DNA of 64,000 nt, taken from the NCBI RefSeq assembly GCF_026262505.1, contig NC_067205.1, forward strand, positions 11,346,001 to 11,410,000, written 5' to 3'. Positions 40,256 through 50,825 of this stretch are shown one piece after another. The DNA is from Trichomonas vaginalis G3. Its lineage: Eukaryota > Parabasalia > Trichomonadida > Trichomonadidae. The first letter of the stretch is position 1. The number at the start of each line of letters is the position of its first letter. The notes beneath the pieces are model-generated. The model searched no databases. It was given only the letters and a program-made list of their open reading frames with translations, and was not told the DNA's origin. A program made the position numbers and the translations under genes.

Positions 40256-40612
40256 ATTTTTGTTTTCCTTTCAACTTTTTGTGTTTGTTGTAAAGTTTAG
40301 AATATTTCGACTCTAAGTCAATGAGATGTTCTATAATGAACTGTTGGTCAGTGAAGTAAACTTTTCCATCTGTTGTCTCGAAAGCTCCTTCAGACTTCAA
40401 TATTTTATTTGTGAGAGTCTGTTTCTTTTTTGAGATACTAGCCGTTCCATTTCTATGAAAAGTGACTTTATAGTTAGGGTTTGTATTTCCAGACCTGGCA
40501 CTTTCTATTATTGAATTTTTTCTTCATCTGTAAGTTCTTTGACAGGTTTTGACAATGGTTCTGAACTTTTTGTTTGTGGTGTCAAATCTACCGTTTCAAC
40601 TTCTTCGGTCAT
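40256..40612 (-). pseudogene. Small Polinton protein, MTEEVET (B)
   Basis: Homologue of 2,330-2,686 in Polinton A. Begins MTEEVETVDLTPQTKSSEPL and ends with DLESKYSKLYNKHKKLKGKQ. Lysine-rich, unassigned. Fossil: about one interruption. Confidence 0.45.
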
Positions 40613-40631
40613 TTCATCTCAGTAAAAAATT

Positions 40632-41257
40632 TTAGTTTGGTTTGTTTTCAACTGGTTGTTTAGGTTTTTTAAGTCGGTCTAAAACTTCCTGAGGTATAGG
40701 AAGAACTTTACAAACACGTGGTGTAAAAGGTGGTCTTCCATGACTTATTCTGTTTAAAGCTGCATTGTTCATTTCATCTCAGTAAAAAAATTTAGTTTGG
40801 TTTGTTTTCAACTGGTTGTTTTAGGTTTTTTAAGTCGGTCTAAAACTTCCTGAGGTATAGGAAGAACTTTACAAACACGTGGTGTAAAAGGTGGTCTTCC
40901 ATGACTTATTCTGTTTAAAGCTGCATTGTTCATTTCATCTCAGTAAAAAAATTTAGTTTGGTTTGTTTTCAACTGGTTGTTTAGGTTTTTTAAGTCGGTC
41001 TAAACTTCCTGAGGTATAGGAAGAACTTTACAAACACGTGGTGTAAAAGGTGGTCTTCCATGACTTATTCTGTTTAAAGCTGCATTGTTCATTTCATCTC
41101 AGTAAAAAAATTTAGTTTGGTTTGTTTTCAACTGGTTGTTTAGGTTTTTAAGTCGGTCTAAAACTTCCTGAGGTATAGGAAGAACTTTACAAACACGTGG
41201 TGTAAATGCTGGAAGCCGACAAATCCATCTTGAACTCATTGTCTCAATGCTGCATTG
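40632..41257 (-). repeat. Four tandem copies of the 50-residue mini-gene
   Basis: Four units of about 155-160 bp, each with the leader TACTGAGATGAA, an ATG (MNNAAL) and an end KKPKQPVENKPN. Three units are almost the same and start MNNAALNRISHGRPPF; the unit next to 41,257 is closer at its start to the single copy of Polinton A. Each unit carries its own leader, so this is an amplified gene with its promoter. Some copies look whole and some do not. Confidence 0.85.
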
Positions 41258-41263
41258 TTCATT

Positions 41264-41682
41264 TCATCTCAATAAAAACTTTACATTCCCCACGTTTGAG
41301 GTGGTTTGCGGTTGGTTATTGTTTACCCACTGTTGTGCATGGTTATATCCTCTGTTAAAGAATCTTTCACCTTGGTCCATATAGTGTCCTGCTTGGTTAT
41401 AGTAGTCATTTGCTTTGTTATAATAGTTTCCTGCTTGTCTTCCTACATTGTCCATCCATCCTTGAACTTTTCCTCTTGTTTCAGGATTTGGAATAAGATT
41501 TGTTGCATCTCGTGCTACATCCCAACCTTTCTGTACAGTTTGTATAATAGGTTGTGCTTTCTCTTTAAGTATACCTAATGTACTCAAAATCTTCCTTCCA
41601 ATTCCAAATGCACCTCTGGCTATTGTTCCACTGCGGGTAAAAATCTAGATGCGACTCCTGCTAATGCGCCAAATAAACCCAT
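41264..41682 (-). pseudogene. Small amphipathic virion-type protein (B)
   Basis: Homologue of 1,737-2,137 in Polinton A, starting MGLFGALAGVASRFLP and including KAQPIIQTVQKGWDVARDA and the YYNKANDYYNQAGHYMDQ stretch. A possible membrane-active minor capsid protein by shape. Divergent from the integrase. Fossil: about two interruptions. Confidence 0.55.
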
Positions 41683-41699
41683 TTCTTATAGGGTAAAAA

Positions 41700-42657
41700 A
41701 TGACGAATCCGAACAAGGACCCCTATGTTTCTAAAGCGACAAAGAAAGCACTCATGATAAAAATCTTTAGTTCAACACCAAATGCTTGGTTTATGGATAT
41801 CTTGGAAAACATTCCGAGAGTTAGAACAGATGGACCTCCATACTGGTTAATATTTGTTGGTCAAAACACAAGATACTGTGAAGCCATACCATTATGGTCC
41901 AAAAATATTTTAGATGTGAAAACTGCTTTGACAATATTCGTTGACAAATACCATCCAACAAAACTGACATCTGACTGTGAAAGTTCTTTCAAATCAGATG
42001 ATGTAAAAAACTATCTGCGTTCAAAAAATGTAAACCAATATTTCATTGTCGACCAAAACCATTCTGCTCTTGGTGTCATTGACGGTTGTATAAAAATGTT
42101 AAGAGACTTAAACCAACCACAAGGTGGTGAAGCAAATGAAATGTCATATGACGACAAATATAGACACTTCTCCATGGCAAAGATGAGACAAGTTTTAAAT
42201 ATTTACAATAACCGTAAACAAAAAGGTTTGGGAAACCACTCCCCGAAGAAATGAAAAACAACCCTGACTTAGAGAAAGACTATATATTTAATAATTTAGT
42301 CAAAAGAGACAAACAAGAAAGAATGCCGGCTTCAAACTTCAGAAAGGTGACAAAGTAAAAATAGAAATACCTAAACGCGACCCATATGAAAATACTATTG
42401 ACTATGACAACAATGGGAACCCGACAGGTACTCACATTCGTGTTCGTAAAAATAGAAGAAAGTATACAAGAGAATATTATGAAGTTTTAGGCAAACATGG
42501 CAAAATGTACACACTGCAAGCAGAAGATAAAACTACTATTGTCAGACCTCGTTTCAAACTTGTCAAAGTTCAAGGTGGTATACTTTCAAAGACAGTTCCT
42601 AACAAATATAAGACAACTCCTGACGAATATGCTAAAGAAGTTGAAAATGACGACTAA
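41700..42657 (+). pseudogene. Polinton B integrase (rve)
   Basis: Retroviral-type integrase, DDE/rve superfamily, expected to join Polinton ends to host DNA. It starts MTNPNKDPYVSKATKKALMI. The core includes WFMDILENIPRVRTDGPPYW, FVGQNTRYCEAIPLW and LTSDCESSFKSDDVKNYLRS, and a basic C-terminal tail follows (RVRKNRRKYTREYYEVLGKH). Closely similar to the copy in Polinton A. Tail-to-tail with the fibre. Fossil: about one or two interruptions. Confidence 0.8.
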
Positions 42658-42699
42658 GCAATTCTATACCATGCGTAAACTGTCATGTAAGGTGGCATG

Positions 42700-44529
42700 C
42701 ATTCTTACTTTGTCCCCGTTGTTTGCGTATATCCTGAAACGAAATGTGTATGGTTTCCTTCTCCCTGAGTGTCACTCCAGTAACAATTTATAGCAAACTT
42801 AACGTCGTCTTTAACATCATATCCTTTACCTTTTGTCATTCCTGACCAATCCCAATATCTATGCTTATGCCAACCTGCTTGAGATGTACTTAAATCTATG
42901 TAGTGACTGTGTGCAGGTAAATTTTCACCTGAAATCGTTTTACTTCCACCTGTTTCCTTTGAAGAGTTTGCACAATACAAAAACCTGTCGACTATTTGTT
43001 CCCATGCACCAACACCAAACATTACTTGAGGACCTCTTGCTTCCATAGATGTATAAATAGAACCTACTGGGTTCATTAAATCAAACATATGAGATATTAT
43101 AGGATTGTCCTCTTTTGAACTTAAAATATAGTGCAACTATTTCAGGTTTCTTCTGGTTTGTGTCAGAATATTTTTATAATATAATCTTATGTTTTCAGAG
43201 GTAGGTAAAAATCTTGACTATAATATTTATTTCTGTCATCTTTATAATAATATACTATTCTCGTTTTTTCTATTGCATTATATCTTTTATATCTATAATA
43301 ATCTAAATATAATGTTAACTTTTGTTCATCTACATGTGGTGTTCTGTCGTCATCTCCATAGTCATAATAATGTGGTGCTGGAGCTGGGTCAGGCAATGTC
43401 ATATCTGCCATTTCATAAACTCTTAAATATTTCTTTTGTTCGTGTCCATATAAGTTTAAGTAGCAGTTGTTGTCTAATGGAACTTTAACTTGTGTACCAT
43501 CATTCTTTTTATAGCTTACATAAATTTCATTGTTATTTTTCGGAATGAGTTTACACCGTGTACCATTTTTTAAGGACTGTACCAACTGCCATCTAAAATA
43601 TTTATTTTCTTCATTGACAGAAAAGTCACCAACAATAGTTTCAATATTTTTTGTTGTTCCTATCAAACTTTGGTATATTTCATTGACATATGTTTTATCT
43701 GCTTTCTTTTCAAGGCTAACGTTTAAGTCTGTTATTTCAGATATAGAATGTGTATGTCCAACGGCACTTTTCCTGTTTAAGGTTTCTTGTAAGTTTGTAA
43801 TATTTGCAATGGTATGTGTATGTCCAACGGCACTTTTCCTGTTTAAGGTTTCTTGTAAGTTTGTAATATTTGCAATGGTATGTGTATGTCCAACGGCACT
43901 TTTCCTGTTTAAGGTTTCTTGTAAGTTTGTAATATTTGCAATGGTATGTGTATGTCCAACGGCACTTTTCCTGTTTAAGGTTTCTTGTAAGTTTGTAATA
44001 TCAGATATAGAATGTGTATGAGTCTTATCTGCTTTTGTCTCTAATGTTTTCCTTAAAGACTTGGTATTTGGTTAATATAATGTATATGAGTCTTTTTAGA
44101 ATATTCGTTTTCAGCTCTTGTCACTTCACTTGACATTTTATTGTCAACATATGTTTTGTCTGCTAGTTCAGGATGAGTATGTTCTTTTGTTGCATAAGCA
44201 TTGTTAGCTCTTTCTTCTTCTTTTGCTATTGCATCGTCTACATATTCTTTGTCAGCTTTGTTGTCAACATCTGCTTTCAAAAGAAGTTCATTTATAGGTT
44301 TCTCGTTTAAAGTTCCTTTTGTTGGATTTATACAGACAGTATGGTTCTTATTGTCTTGAAACAGAAACTCATCTGTCATTGGGTTTATTGTCAGTTTTAA
44401 GTTTCCTTCTTTCAATGACTCAGATATCTTAGAATAGTTTGAAAAGTTTGTTGTGTTCTTATTTAGAGCTTGCAAAATGAGTTGTCGGTTGTGTTGTATT
44501 TCTCTCATAGACGCTGTTTCATTTGACAT
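42700..44529 (-). pseudogene. Polinton B fibre with 22-residue shaft repeats and collar tip
   Basis: A long fibre-like protein. It begins MSNETASMREIQHNRQLILQ. The shaft has KADVDNKADKEYVDDAIAKE stretches, HTHP motifs, and four 22-residue repeats SAVGHTHTIANITNLQETLN (66-bp units, 43,733-44,000). A globular part follows (about 43,187-43,666), and the tip has the phage-collar pattern GSIYTSM...FGVGAWEQIVDRFLYC...NLPAHSH. Expected role: attachment spike at a vertex. It is divergent from the 282-residue gene with only 18 bases between the starts. Fossil: a few interruptions. Confidence 0.7.
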
Positions 44530-44547
44530 TTTTATTATAGATAAAAT

Positions 44548-45396
44548 ATGCTTCCAATAGAAAAAGAAAATTCTAGAGTTGCTACAACTAAACCATTAGA
44601 TGAACTTTTTACTAATGTCGGTCAAAAGTTTGAGACAGATACCGTAAAGCATGAAGGCTATCATTTTGACTACCCATTAAGATGGTTAAGAGACCCATCC
44701 GTCACAAAAGCTATTGGCTTTCGTAGAATGAAGTTCATTTCAGAAACCATACATGGTTTCCCATTTACGGTCGGTTTTGAAGTTCGATACTATAACAAAG
44801 AAAAACGTATGTATGAGAAATTTGAACAGGGAAAACTTTTACAAGTTAGTTTGCTTATAAATTTAGAAACAACTCTTCAAGCTTTTCAAGAAAAAATAAA
44901 CAATATCTATATCGAATATGCAAACCAGTATAACATTGACGAAGGAGAATACCATCTCGATATTATTTATGACAGGAAAAATGCAACTGTTAAAATCAAT
45001 AAAATAGAAGACCTTGGAGAAAACGTTTATATTTCTACAAAATATAACAACTTGGCATGGTATAGATTTATGAGGATGTTAAATCAGCCTGCAGCATATC
45101 CAGTACACCCGGACTATTATGAAGTCGAAAACCCTAATGGAACATATGAAAATATTTTCGACCAAGATGCTATTATTGTTCATGCTTCATTTTCTGGCGC
45201 CCAAAACTCTTTCTTATGCTTGGCAAATGACTTTTACGAAAAACCTACAAAGTTATACGAACCACCAAGTGGAAGTATTTCAGACTTTCAAGTATGGTTT
45301 ACTACAGATGGAAGAAAAAGAATAATTCCATTATACCATGCGTTTTACTTAGAACTTAGTTTCATATACAACTACTATCGAACGGTAAAAATATAA
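44548..45396 (+). CDS. 282-residue conserved Polinton structural-type protein
   Basis: 282 residues from MLPIEKENSRVATTKPLDEL. A homologue stands in Polinton C (54,060-54,941). Shared landmarks: HFDYPLRWLRDP here and YTYEYPRHWVEYIGG there; FLCLANDFYEKPTKLYEP here and ILCLSNYMYSPPKHY there. Strand-rich throughout. Known families: none that I can name. Its divergent pairing with the fibre suggests a spike-base or minor capsid role, which is inference. Looks whole. Confidence 0.6.
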   Translation: MLPIEKENSRVATTKPLDELFTNVGQKFETDTVKHEGYHFDYPLRWLRDPSVTKAIGFRRMKFISETIHGFPFTVGFEVRYYNKEKRMYEKFEQGKLLQVSLLINLETTLQAFQEKINNIYIEYANQYNIDEGEYHLDIIYDRKNATVKINKIEDLGENVYISTKYNNLAWYRFMRMLNQPAAYPVHPDYYEVENPNGTYENIFDQDAIIVHASFSGAQNSFLCLANDFYEKPTKLYEPPSGSISDFQVWFTTDGRKRIIPLYHAFYLELSFIYNYYRTVKI

Positions 45397-45400
45397 TTTT

Positions 45401-45643
45401 TTAATACGGTTGAGGTGTTGGATTTGGTTGCCAACTAGACTGTGGTGCAGGTTCAGGCTGTTGTATAACAGGAGCTTGTTCTTCTGGTTCAGGGTCTTTA
45501 GGTATAATACCAACAAACTGACCTACTCTTTTACCAAGATTTTTGACTCCGTTCCAAATTCCTTTTCCTACGGTTTTGACGCCATTCCATATACCTCTTC
45601 CAACATTTCGAAAGAAGTTTCCTATCTTACTGAAGAAACCCAT
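45401..45643 (-). CDS. Small amphipathic protein with proline-rich tail, 80 residues
   Basis: Starts MGFFSKIGNFFRNVGRGIWN and holds two similar units, GIWNGVKTVGKGIWNGVKN, an amphipathic basic helix, then an acidic Pro/Gln-rich tail (DPEPEEQAPVIQQPEPAPQ). The Gly at position 2 could be myristoylated. By shape it may be a membrane-lytic minor virion protein; this is analogy with adenovirus pVI/pX and phage proteins, not homology shown. Looks whole. Confidence 0.5.
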   Translation of the reverse strand: MGFFSKIGNFFRNVGRGIWNGVKTVGKGIWNGVKNLGKRVGQFVGIIPKDPEPEEQAPVIQQPEPAPQSSWQPNPTPQPY

Positions 45644-45661
45644 TTTACTATATGTAAAAAT

Positions 45662-46024
45662 CTAATGTCCGCCTAGTCTTTTGCGTTTCCTGTTGAGTTC
45701 CATAGCATTCTTTAACTGGAGCTCATACATTCTGTTTCTCCTCTGGTAGAAAACATATTCTGGGTCAACTCCTGTGTTCGCGTCATCTGCATAAAGTTGT
45801 TTATATCCCACTTCAGGGTTTGTATAAAACTCTTTCCATCTCATATTTGCATACCATGGTGGCAAACCTAACGCAGCGTCATTTGACATGGCAGTTTGCA
45901 TTTGTACATCTGTTGGCACTTGACCATAGTTTGCCATTGCAGTTTGTATTCTAACTTCATTTGGAATATTCTCTGGGTTTGGTTGTCCAGGTTGCTGTGC
46001 ATTCGCTAAGTTCTGTGCGTCCAT
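45662..46024 (-). CDS. 120-residue Polinton protein, unrecognised
   Basis: Starts MDAQNLANAQQPGQPNPENI. Two similar Ala/Met/Gln segments (RIQTAMANYGQVPTDVQMQT) are followed by an aromatic patch (LPPWYANMRWKEFYTNPEVG) and a basic end MELNRKRKRLGGH. Family not recognised. Probably a virion protein by position. Looks whole. Confidence 0.5.
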   Translation of the reverse strand: MDAQNLANAQQPGQPNPENIPNEVRIQTAMANYGQVPTDVQMQTAMSNDAALGLPPWYANMRWKEFYTNPEVGYKQLYADDANTGVDPEYVFYQRRNRMYELQLKNAMELNRKRKRLGGH

Positions 46025-46047
46025 TTAATATTAGATAAAAATATCTC

Positions 46048-46179
46048 TTACGAGTACATATACTGAACATTTGCAGGCATTGGTTCATCTTCATATTCTC
46101 TGTACTTTTCTGCCACGTCAAATAAATAAATGACACAATGGAAAAAACCTAAAACTAACAATCCGATTTCAAACCACAT
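46048..46179 (-). CDS. 43-residue single-span membrane protein
   Basis: Starts MWFEIGLLVLGFFHCVIYLF, a clear transmembrane helix, followed by a charged tail EKYREYEDEPMPANVQYMYS. The start overlaps the end of the methylase gene by 25 bases, typical of packed viral genomes. Function unknown; small membrane proteins of this kind are common near virion genes. Looks whole. Confidence 0.5.
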   Translation of the reverse strand: MWFEIGLLVLGFFHCVIYLFDVAEKYREYEDEPMPANVQYMYS

Positions 46180-46981
46180 TTACTTACTAATAAAATTTCT
46201 TTATTGTGACACTTTCTCCGGTTTATAGGACCTCTCTCATATTCTATCTTGTCATATATAAACTCATAGTCATGTATGTCCTCTAACCATCTCATAACGG
46301 TTTCCAAACCACTTTTATCGGATGTAAAGTAAAAGCATGGATGGTTATGTATAACGTCTAAAGTTTCTAAAGAGTCTCTCAAAGTCCAGTCTACTTGGTA
46401 TTGAAAATCCCATGTGTTATAGAACGGCGGGTCCACTATAAAGAAAACATTTTCCTTGTCTTTATATTTTTCATACAACTCTGTCCAATGACATCTCACA
46501 AACTCTATACCCTCAATATATTTTTCTATGTCCTCTTTGAAAACATTTGTATAGTTAAGATATAAAACGTTTGACATAAGTGTTTCAATGTCATGAACTC
46601 TTATAGAACCACTATATAATAGTCTAGCAGATATACTATCCCAGTCTATATATTCTGCTTTTTTCAAAACCTCTCTCACAATATTTTTCTTATCTAATGG
46701 TATACGTTCCATCTTACCTATAGGTATCTTTTCTTTTAACTCTTTCAATATATTGTTTGTGTCTGGTATATGTTTGAGACGGTCCATATAGTTGTCGAAA
46801 TCATTGCATATAATCTTTGAGTCTGGAATATTGTATGACATAAATGGGATATATAGAAACTTCCACCGAACAAATCTACAAATGTTAGACCATTCGGTAG
46901 TTTCTTAAGTTCTCTCAATATAATATCTTTACATCTACTCTTATTTCCAAAGAACGGTAACGGTGGTTTTGTAAAATTCAT
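46155..46981 (-). pseudogene. D12-class DNA adenine methyltransferase (Dam-like)
   Basis: Starts MNFTKPPLPFFGNKSRCKDI. Motif I appears as PLPFFGNKSR and FVDLFGGSFYISHL (usual PF.G.K...L and D.F.G.G), and the catalytic motif IV as FFIVDPPFYNTWDF (the DPPY family). This is the layout of D12-class N6-adenine DNA methyltransferases, which modify GATC-like sites. In an integrating virus-like element it could protect or mark the element's DNA. It is the first gene from the TIR in this element. Fossil: about one interruption. Confidence 0.7.
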
Positions 46982-47076
46982 TATATATATAATAAAAATG
47001 TTTTTACCCGAAAAGTGACAGAAAAGTGACAAAACATGAAAACATATATAATTTGTGAAAAGCGACACATTATATA

Positions 47077-47238
47077 ATGTTTTCGACCCAGAAGAAGGCT
47101 TCTTCCCAGAAGCAATGGAGGAAGAAGAGGAGGAGGAAATACAAGACTCTATCCAAGAAGAGTCCTCCGAATTCACACCAGAAGACTAACAATTTTCCGA
47201 ATAAAAACTTCATTTATACTAAACATCTTCGGGGCTAG
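47077..47238 (+). CDS. Short basic frame at Polinton B end, uncertain
   Basis: 53 codons from MFSTQKKASSQKQWRKKRRR, strongly basic, running into the TIR. Another frame over the same bases gives an acidic peptide, so either may be a chance result of GAAGAA-type sequence. Low confidence. Confidence 0.25.
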   Translation: MFSTQKKASSQKQWRKKRRRKYKTLSKKSPPNSHQKTNNFPNKNFIYTKHLRG

Positions 47239-47270
47239 AGGGCGCAACGCGCCTGGAAGCCCCACTTACC
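47214..47270. repeat. Polinton B terminal inverted repeat
   Basis: TTATACTAAACATCTTC through AGCCCCACTTACC. Compared with Polinton A the stem bases differ on both sides: GGCGC/GCGCC with loop AAC (47,241-47,253) in place of GGCAC/GTGCC with GAA. Confidence 0.75.
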
Positions 47271-49979
47271 TGACCCTTATTATGATCATAGTCCGGTGAT
47301 ATACAATAAGATTCAAATTTTGAAAGAATTAAATTAATAAAATCCCGGTGAAAAAAATAAAAACAGCTTCTAAAAGTATAGTTATCTTAAAATACGAACT
47401 TTAACACAAGTTTTTTGATCCAATAGAAAATTGAATTCTTTGAATAAATAAAATATTTTATGTATTAACATATTAAATTTCCTAATTATTTTTTCTTCTT
47501 GGGAAAATTTTTGAATTCGAATAGAAAATTCAATAAATTGAAATTGGGTTGAAAGAATTCTCCATATTAACTTGTCATATATTTCAGATCATATAAATTA
47601 AGTTAATTAAATTTTTTAAAAACCTTAATAGGATAAAAAAAAGAATTTACACTCTCTCACTTTGAAAACGTAGAAAATGCCAATCTATTGGTATACATTT
47701 TAGTTTTGTTAAGTTTACAAAACGATTACTCTAGATTTTAAAGATTTATCAAGAATTTAGAGAATATCCTTCTCAAAACAACTTCAATAGCGAAGGATTA
47801 GTATTGAATCGGATTTGTAACATAATTATAGTACATTACAATACAATTTCTCCGACTTTTAAATATTTTTGAAATATTTACAAAATATGCTCTTTCTATC
47901 ATCGATACTTTAATACAGAGCAAATTTAGTAAATGTCATCACGTTATTTTTTCATAAATCGTTTTCGAACTTTTGAAATATTTATTTTAAACCAGTTTTC
48001 TACATTTAATATGTGAATTATATCAAAAGTAGATGGGCGATACTTGTAAATCTATTTAAACTATTAGTTTGCTATTATTGAAGAACTTTATAATTTTTTT
48101 TTCTTATGTATGGAATTAAAGATAATTTTGCCGATTCCAACTGGTTTTTCTATATGAGTTAAATATGCCAAGTGAAATTGGACTTGCCAATATTGTAAAT
48201 TGAAGTATGGACTATATATCGATTTTCATTGATTGATGAATAACTCGGAGTAATGTAATTGTTGATAATGAAAAATAGTTTTCAATTGCTGGTAAGGGCC
48301 AATGTATGTTCAATAGCTCCGAAAGCAAAAAATGCACGTTTAGAAAAAGACGATAACGATTAAATTACAAAATCGATAACGACGACGATTAAATTACAAA
48401 ATCAATAATGACCCAATTATATCGATATATATTTATATGTACTCTGATAATAGTGCCATTTAACAAAGGCAGCAACTAAAAAATATATATCGAATGTATC
48501 GAATGGCTGAATACTCTTTTGCTTTACATTGTTTTTAATTTCAAATCAATCAATATTCATTAATGCTATTTGATACAGGTAACCCAATGTATTCACATAG
48601 GATCGAAAAAACATTTATGCATATCTCACAACCAATTAATTTTGATCATTTTACAAGGTCAAAAACAAGTAAAAAAAGTTCAATTTTTTTGATATTTTTT
48701 AGGAAAGTATTGAGACAAACAAAAGCAAAGTATGATAGATAAAAATGCCGATTTCATGACTTTTTCAATGAATCCATAATATGAATGATTATATGAACCT
48801 GATATCTATAAGTTTCTAAAGCATATCAACTTTTTATGAATTTTCAAATATATTTTGAACTTACTTTATTTGGATTTAACAATATTGTTTAAACTGAGCT
48901 TAATAAAAGAGAATATCATCAAAATATACCATTAACTTAATGAGAGAAAAAAAGTTTTTGATTTTTTTTTTATTAGAGACAAATCTTGAATTGTCATGCA
49001 TACTTGATATACCTAATAAAATTTAAGCATATGTATGAATGAAAAGATTCTCCAAATTGTAATTTATTGACAATTTTTTAAATTATTGCGCTTAAATTGA
49101 GAAACAAATGTAAGCATTGGTATCACTTATTCAGTTTATTACTACTGTCAAATTGTATGCAATCTTTTTGAATTAATTTCAATGTATCATGATTTTTATT
49201 GTGGAAAATACAATTGACCATAATTAGGGCTATAGCTGGTAAGAAAATTAGATAAAATGAATGTTGATCTAAACCAAAAATATTTGGAATCAACATAATT
49301 CGTTTAGCATTTACAAACATTCTTTTGAGGAATTGGCCAAATAGATTTCAAGATTCTTGAGGGTCTGATTATATCATTTTTAATTTATAATTTTTTTTGT
49401 CTGTAATTTATAAGTGATAGGCATAATGATGGTATTTAAGTTCATTTATTTAAATATTAAATTTTATATAATATTTACTAATTTGAAGTTACAAACAATT
49501 AAAATCAGGATATTCCAAACCTGACAAGAACACAACGTTATCATAATTTTGAAGCATGAGTTATCTATAAAATGAGAATAAATATTATCAACAAAAAGAT
49601 GTTGCTTTTTCCAATAATACAGCTTGTATGAATTCAATAGGGTCATGCGACTATCAATATAATTGAAAATTATTAGAAGCAATCATTGAGCAATTTTTCT
49701 GTTGCATTTTGAAAGAGATCTCAGAATTTGATCGTAGATAATTATATTTGTGTTAGATTCAAAAAAATTATCATATTTTTACCTGCATTTCGAAATACTG
49801 CAATGTCTAAAATGTCATTGAAACGTTTTTCATGAAATTGAATTGAATAAAAGATTGTTGCTAAGCAGTGATTTCGATTTAAAAATACGAATACCATATA
49901 TGTCAGCAGAATAGTTAATTTCAGACAAATTCTCAAAAGTCCTCGAACTTCAACGGTTTCTTTCAAATAGCGGATATTT
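47271..49979. other. AT-rich host intergenic region
   Basis: No gene with initiator or recognisable protein. Holds the inverted copy of the dispersed repeat at 48,328-48,409; otherwise nothing recognised. Confidence 0.55.
48328..48409 (-). repeat. Dispersed repeat, inverted copy of 22,014-22,094
   Basis: Contains AAATGCACGTTTAGAAAAAG and two copies of GATTAAATTACAAAATC-type sequence, the reverse complement of the repeat near 22 kb. Confidence 0.65.
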
Positions 49980-49984
49980 TCATT
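49980..49984 (+). promoter_or_regulatory. Trichomonas-type initiator (TCATT)
   Basis: TCATT with its A at 49,982, 21 bases before the ATG of the Myb gene. Confidence 0.5.
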
Positions 49985-50002
49985 TATTCCATTACCTTAT
50001 TC

Positions 50003-50551
50003 ATGTCTGCACGACATCACACAAAAGATAAATTCACACAAGAAGATGATGAGCACTTGAAGGAAATAGTAGGAAAGTTAGAAGAGATTGATTGGAAAAC
50101 AGTTGCTCACCAAATGGGAAATAAAAATGCGCGCCAGTGCAAAGATAGATGGGTTAATTATTTATCTCCTACAGTGAATCGCTCTAAATTCTCATTTCAA
50201 GAAGATATCTTACTCTTAGAAAAATATAACATTTATGGTCCCAAATGGGTGTTTATCTCTAAATTTTTTGAAAATAGAACAGATGTTAATATTAAAGCAC
50301 GTTTTTTAATTCTTAAAAGACGTGGATATTCAGTAGAATATCTCAAAAGATTACTTGACAGAAGAATGAATCCTAAATCACAATCTAAAAGGAATAAGAT
50401 TGCGCAGCAACCTTTGTCTAAGGAACCATCTTCTCCAACTCCAGATTGGGACTTTTTCAATCAGATTACAATAGAGACGTTTGAAAAAGAAAATAATGAC
50501 ATGTTATCTTTATTGGGCGGACAAGAAGCTCATTTCTTTAATTTTTGTTAG
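50003..50551 (+). CDS. R2R3 Myb-like transcription factor
   Basis: 182 residues. Two Myb repeats near the start: about residues 8-56 (KFTQEDDEHLKEIV...DWKTVAHQMGNKNARQCKDRW) and about 60-105 (KFSFQEDILLLEKYNIYGPK...WVFISKFFENRTDVNIKARF), each with spaced aromatic residues and a recognition helix. This is the two-repeat Myb layout of trichomonad regulators, which act in the nucleus on promoter elements (known members, such as those controlling ap65-1, are established for T. vaginalis). A Ser/Pro/Lys-rich linker and an acidic end follow. Has a proper initiator and reads whole. Confidence 0.85.
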   Translation: MSARHHTKDKFTQEDDEHLKEIVGKLEEIDWKTVAHQMGNKNARQCKDRWVNYLSPTVNRSKFSFQEDILLLEKYNIYGPKWVFISKFFENRTDVNIKARFLILKRRGYSVEYLKRLLDRRMNPKSQSKRNKIAQQPLSKEPSSPTPDWDFFNQITIETFEKENNDMLSLLGGQEAHFFNFC

Positions 50552-50825
50552 AGATTGAACGCTTTTATTTAGAATAAAAGTACTTTTAATAATTTACGAC
50601 AAGGACTGTGAGATAATTTAGTGTTAGCATTCTATATATTGTTATTAACTAGATTTGTAATAAACAGAAATTCATCAAAAGTGACAGCTCTCAATTTTTT
50701 GACATTTGTAAATTCTAAATTGAATGAGAAAAATGAAATAATACTAAGCATAATACAATATTCTAGATTTAATTATAATTAGGAAAAGTTAGTTTTGAGA
50801 GTACTTTTCATAGGCATATAGAATG

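Larger units (their letters stand above)
30827..47270 (-). mobile_element. Polinton (Maverick) B, broken, one end replaced by mariner boundary
   Basis: Same lineage as Polinton A, in opposite orientation. Read from its TIR (47,270) inward: adenine methylase, small virion-type genes, fibre, integrase, small genes, DNA polymerase B, a GC-richer island with an HNH gene, SDVPP gene, cassette genes, packaging ATPase, and part of the basic-tail gene. The helicase and capsid genes expected next are absent; the element stops at the mariner. Near-identity to A in shared genes suggests a young age. Broken, with roughly ten interruptions in all, although several genes look whole. Confidence 0.9.

Noticed and set aside
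47077-47200. Acidic peptide frame next to the Polinton B TIR
   Set aside because: The GAAGAA-type sequence gives charged peptides in two frames; without a second copy neither can be preferred.
49742-49966. Minus-strand frame of 74 codons upstream of the Myb gene
   Set aside because: No ATG start and no initiator, and AT-rich composition makes such hydrophobic frames likely by chance.
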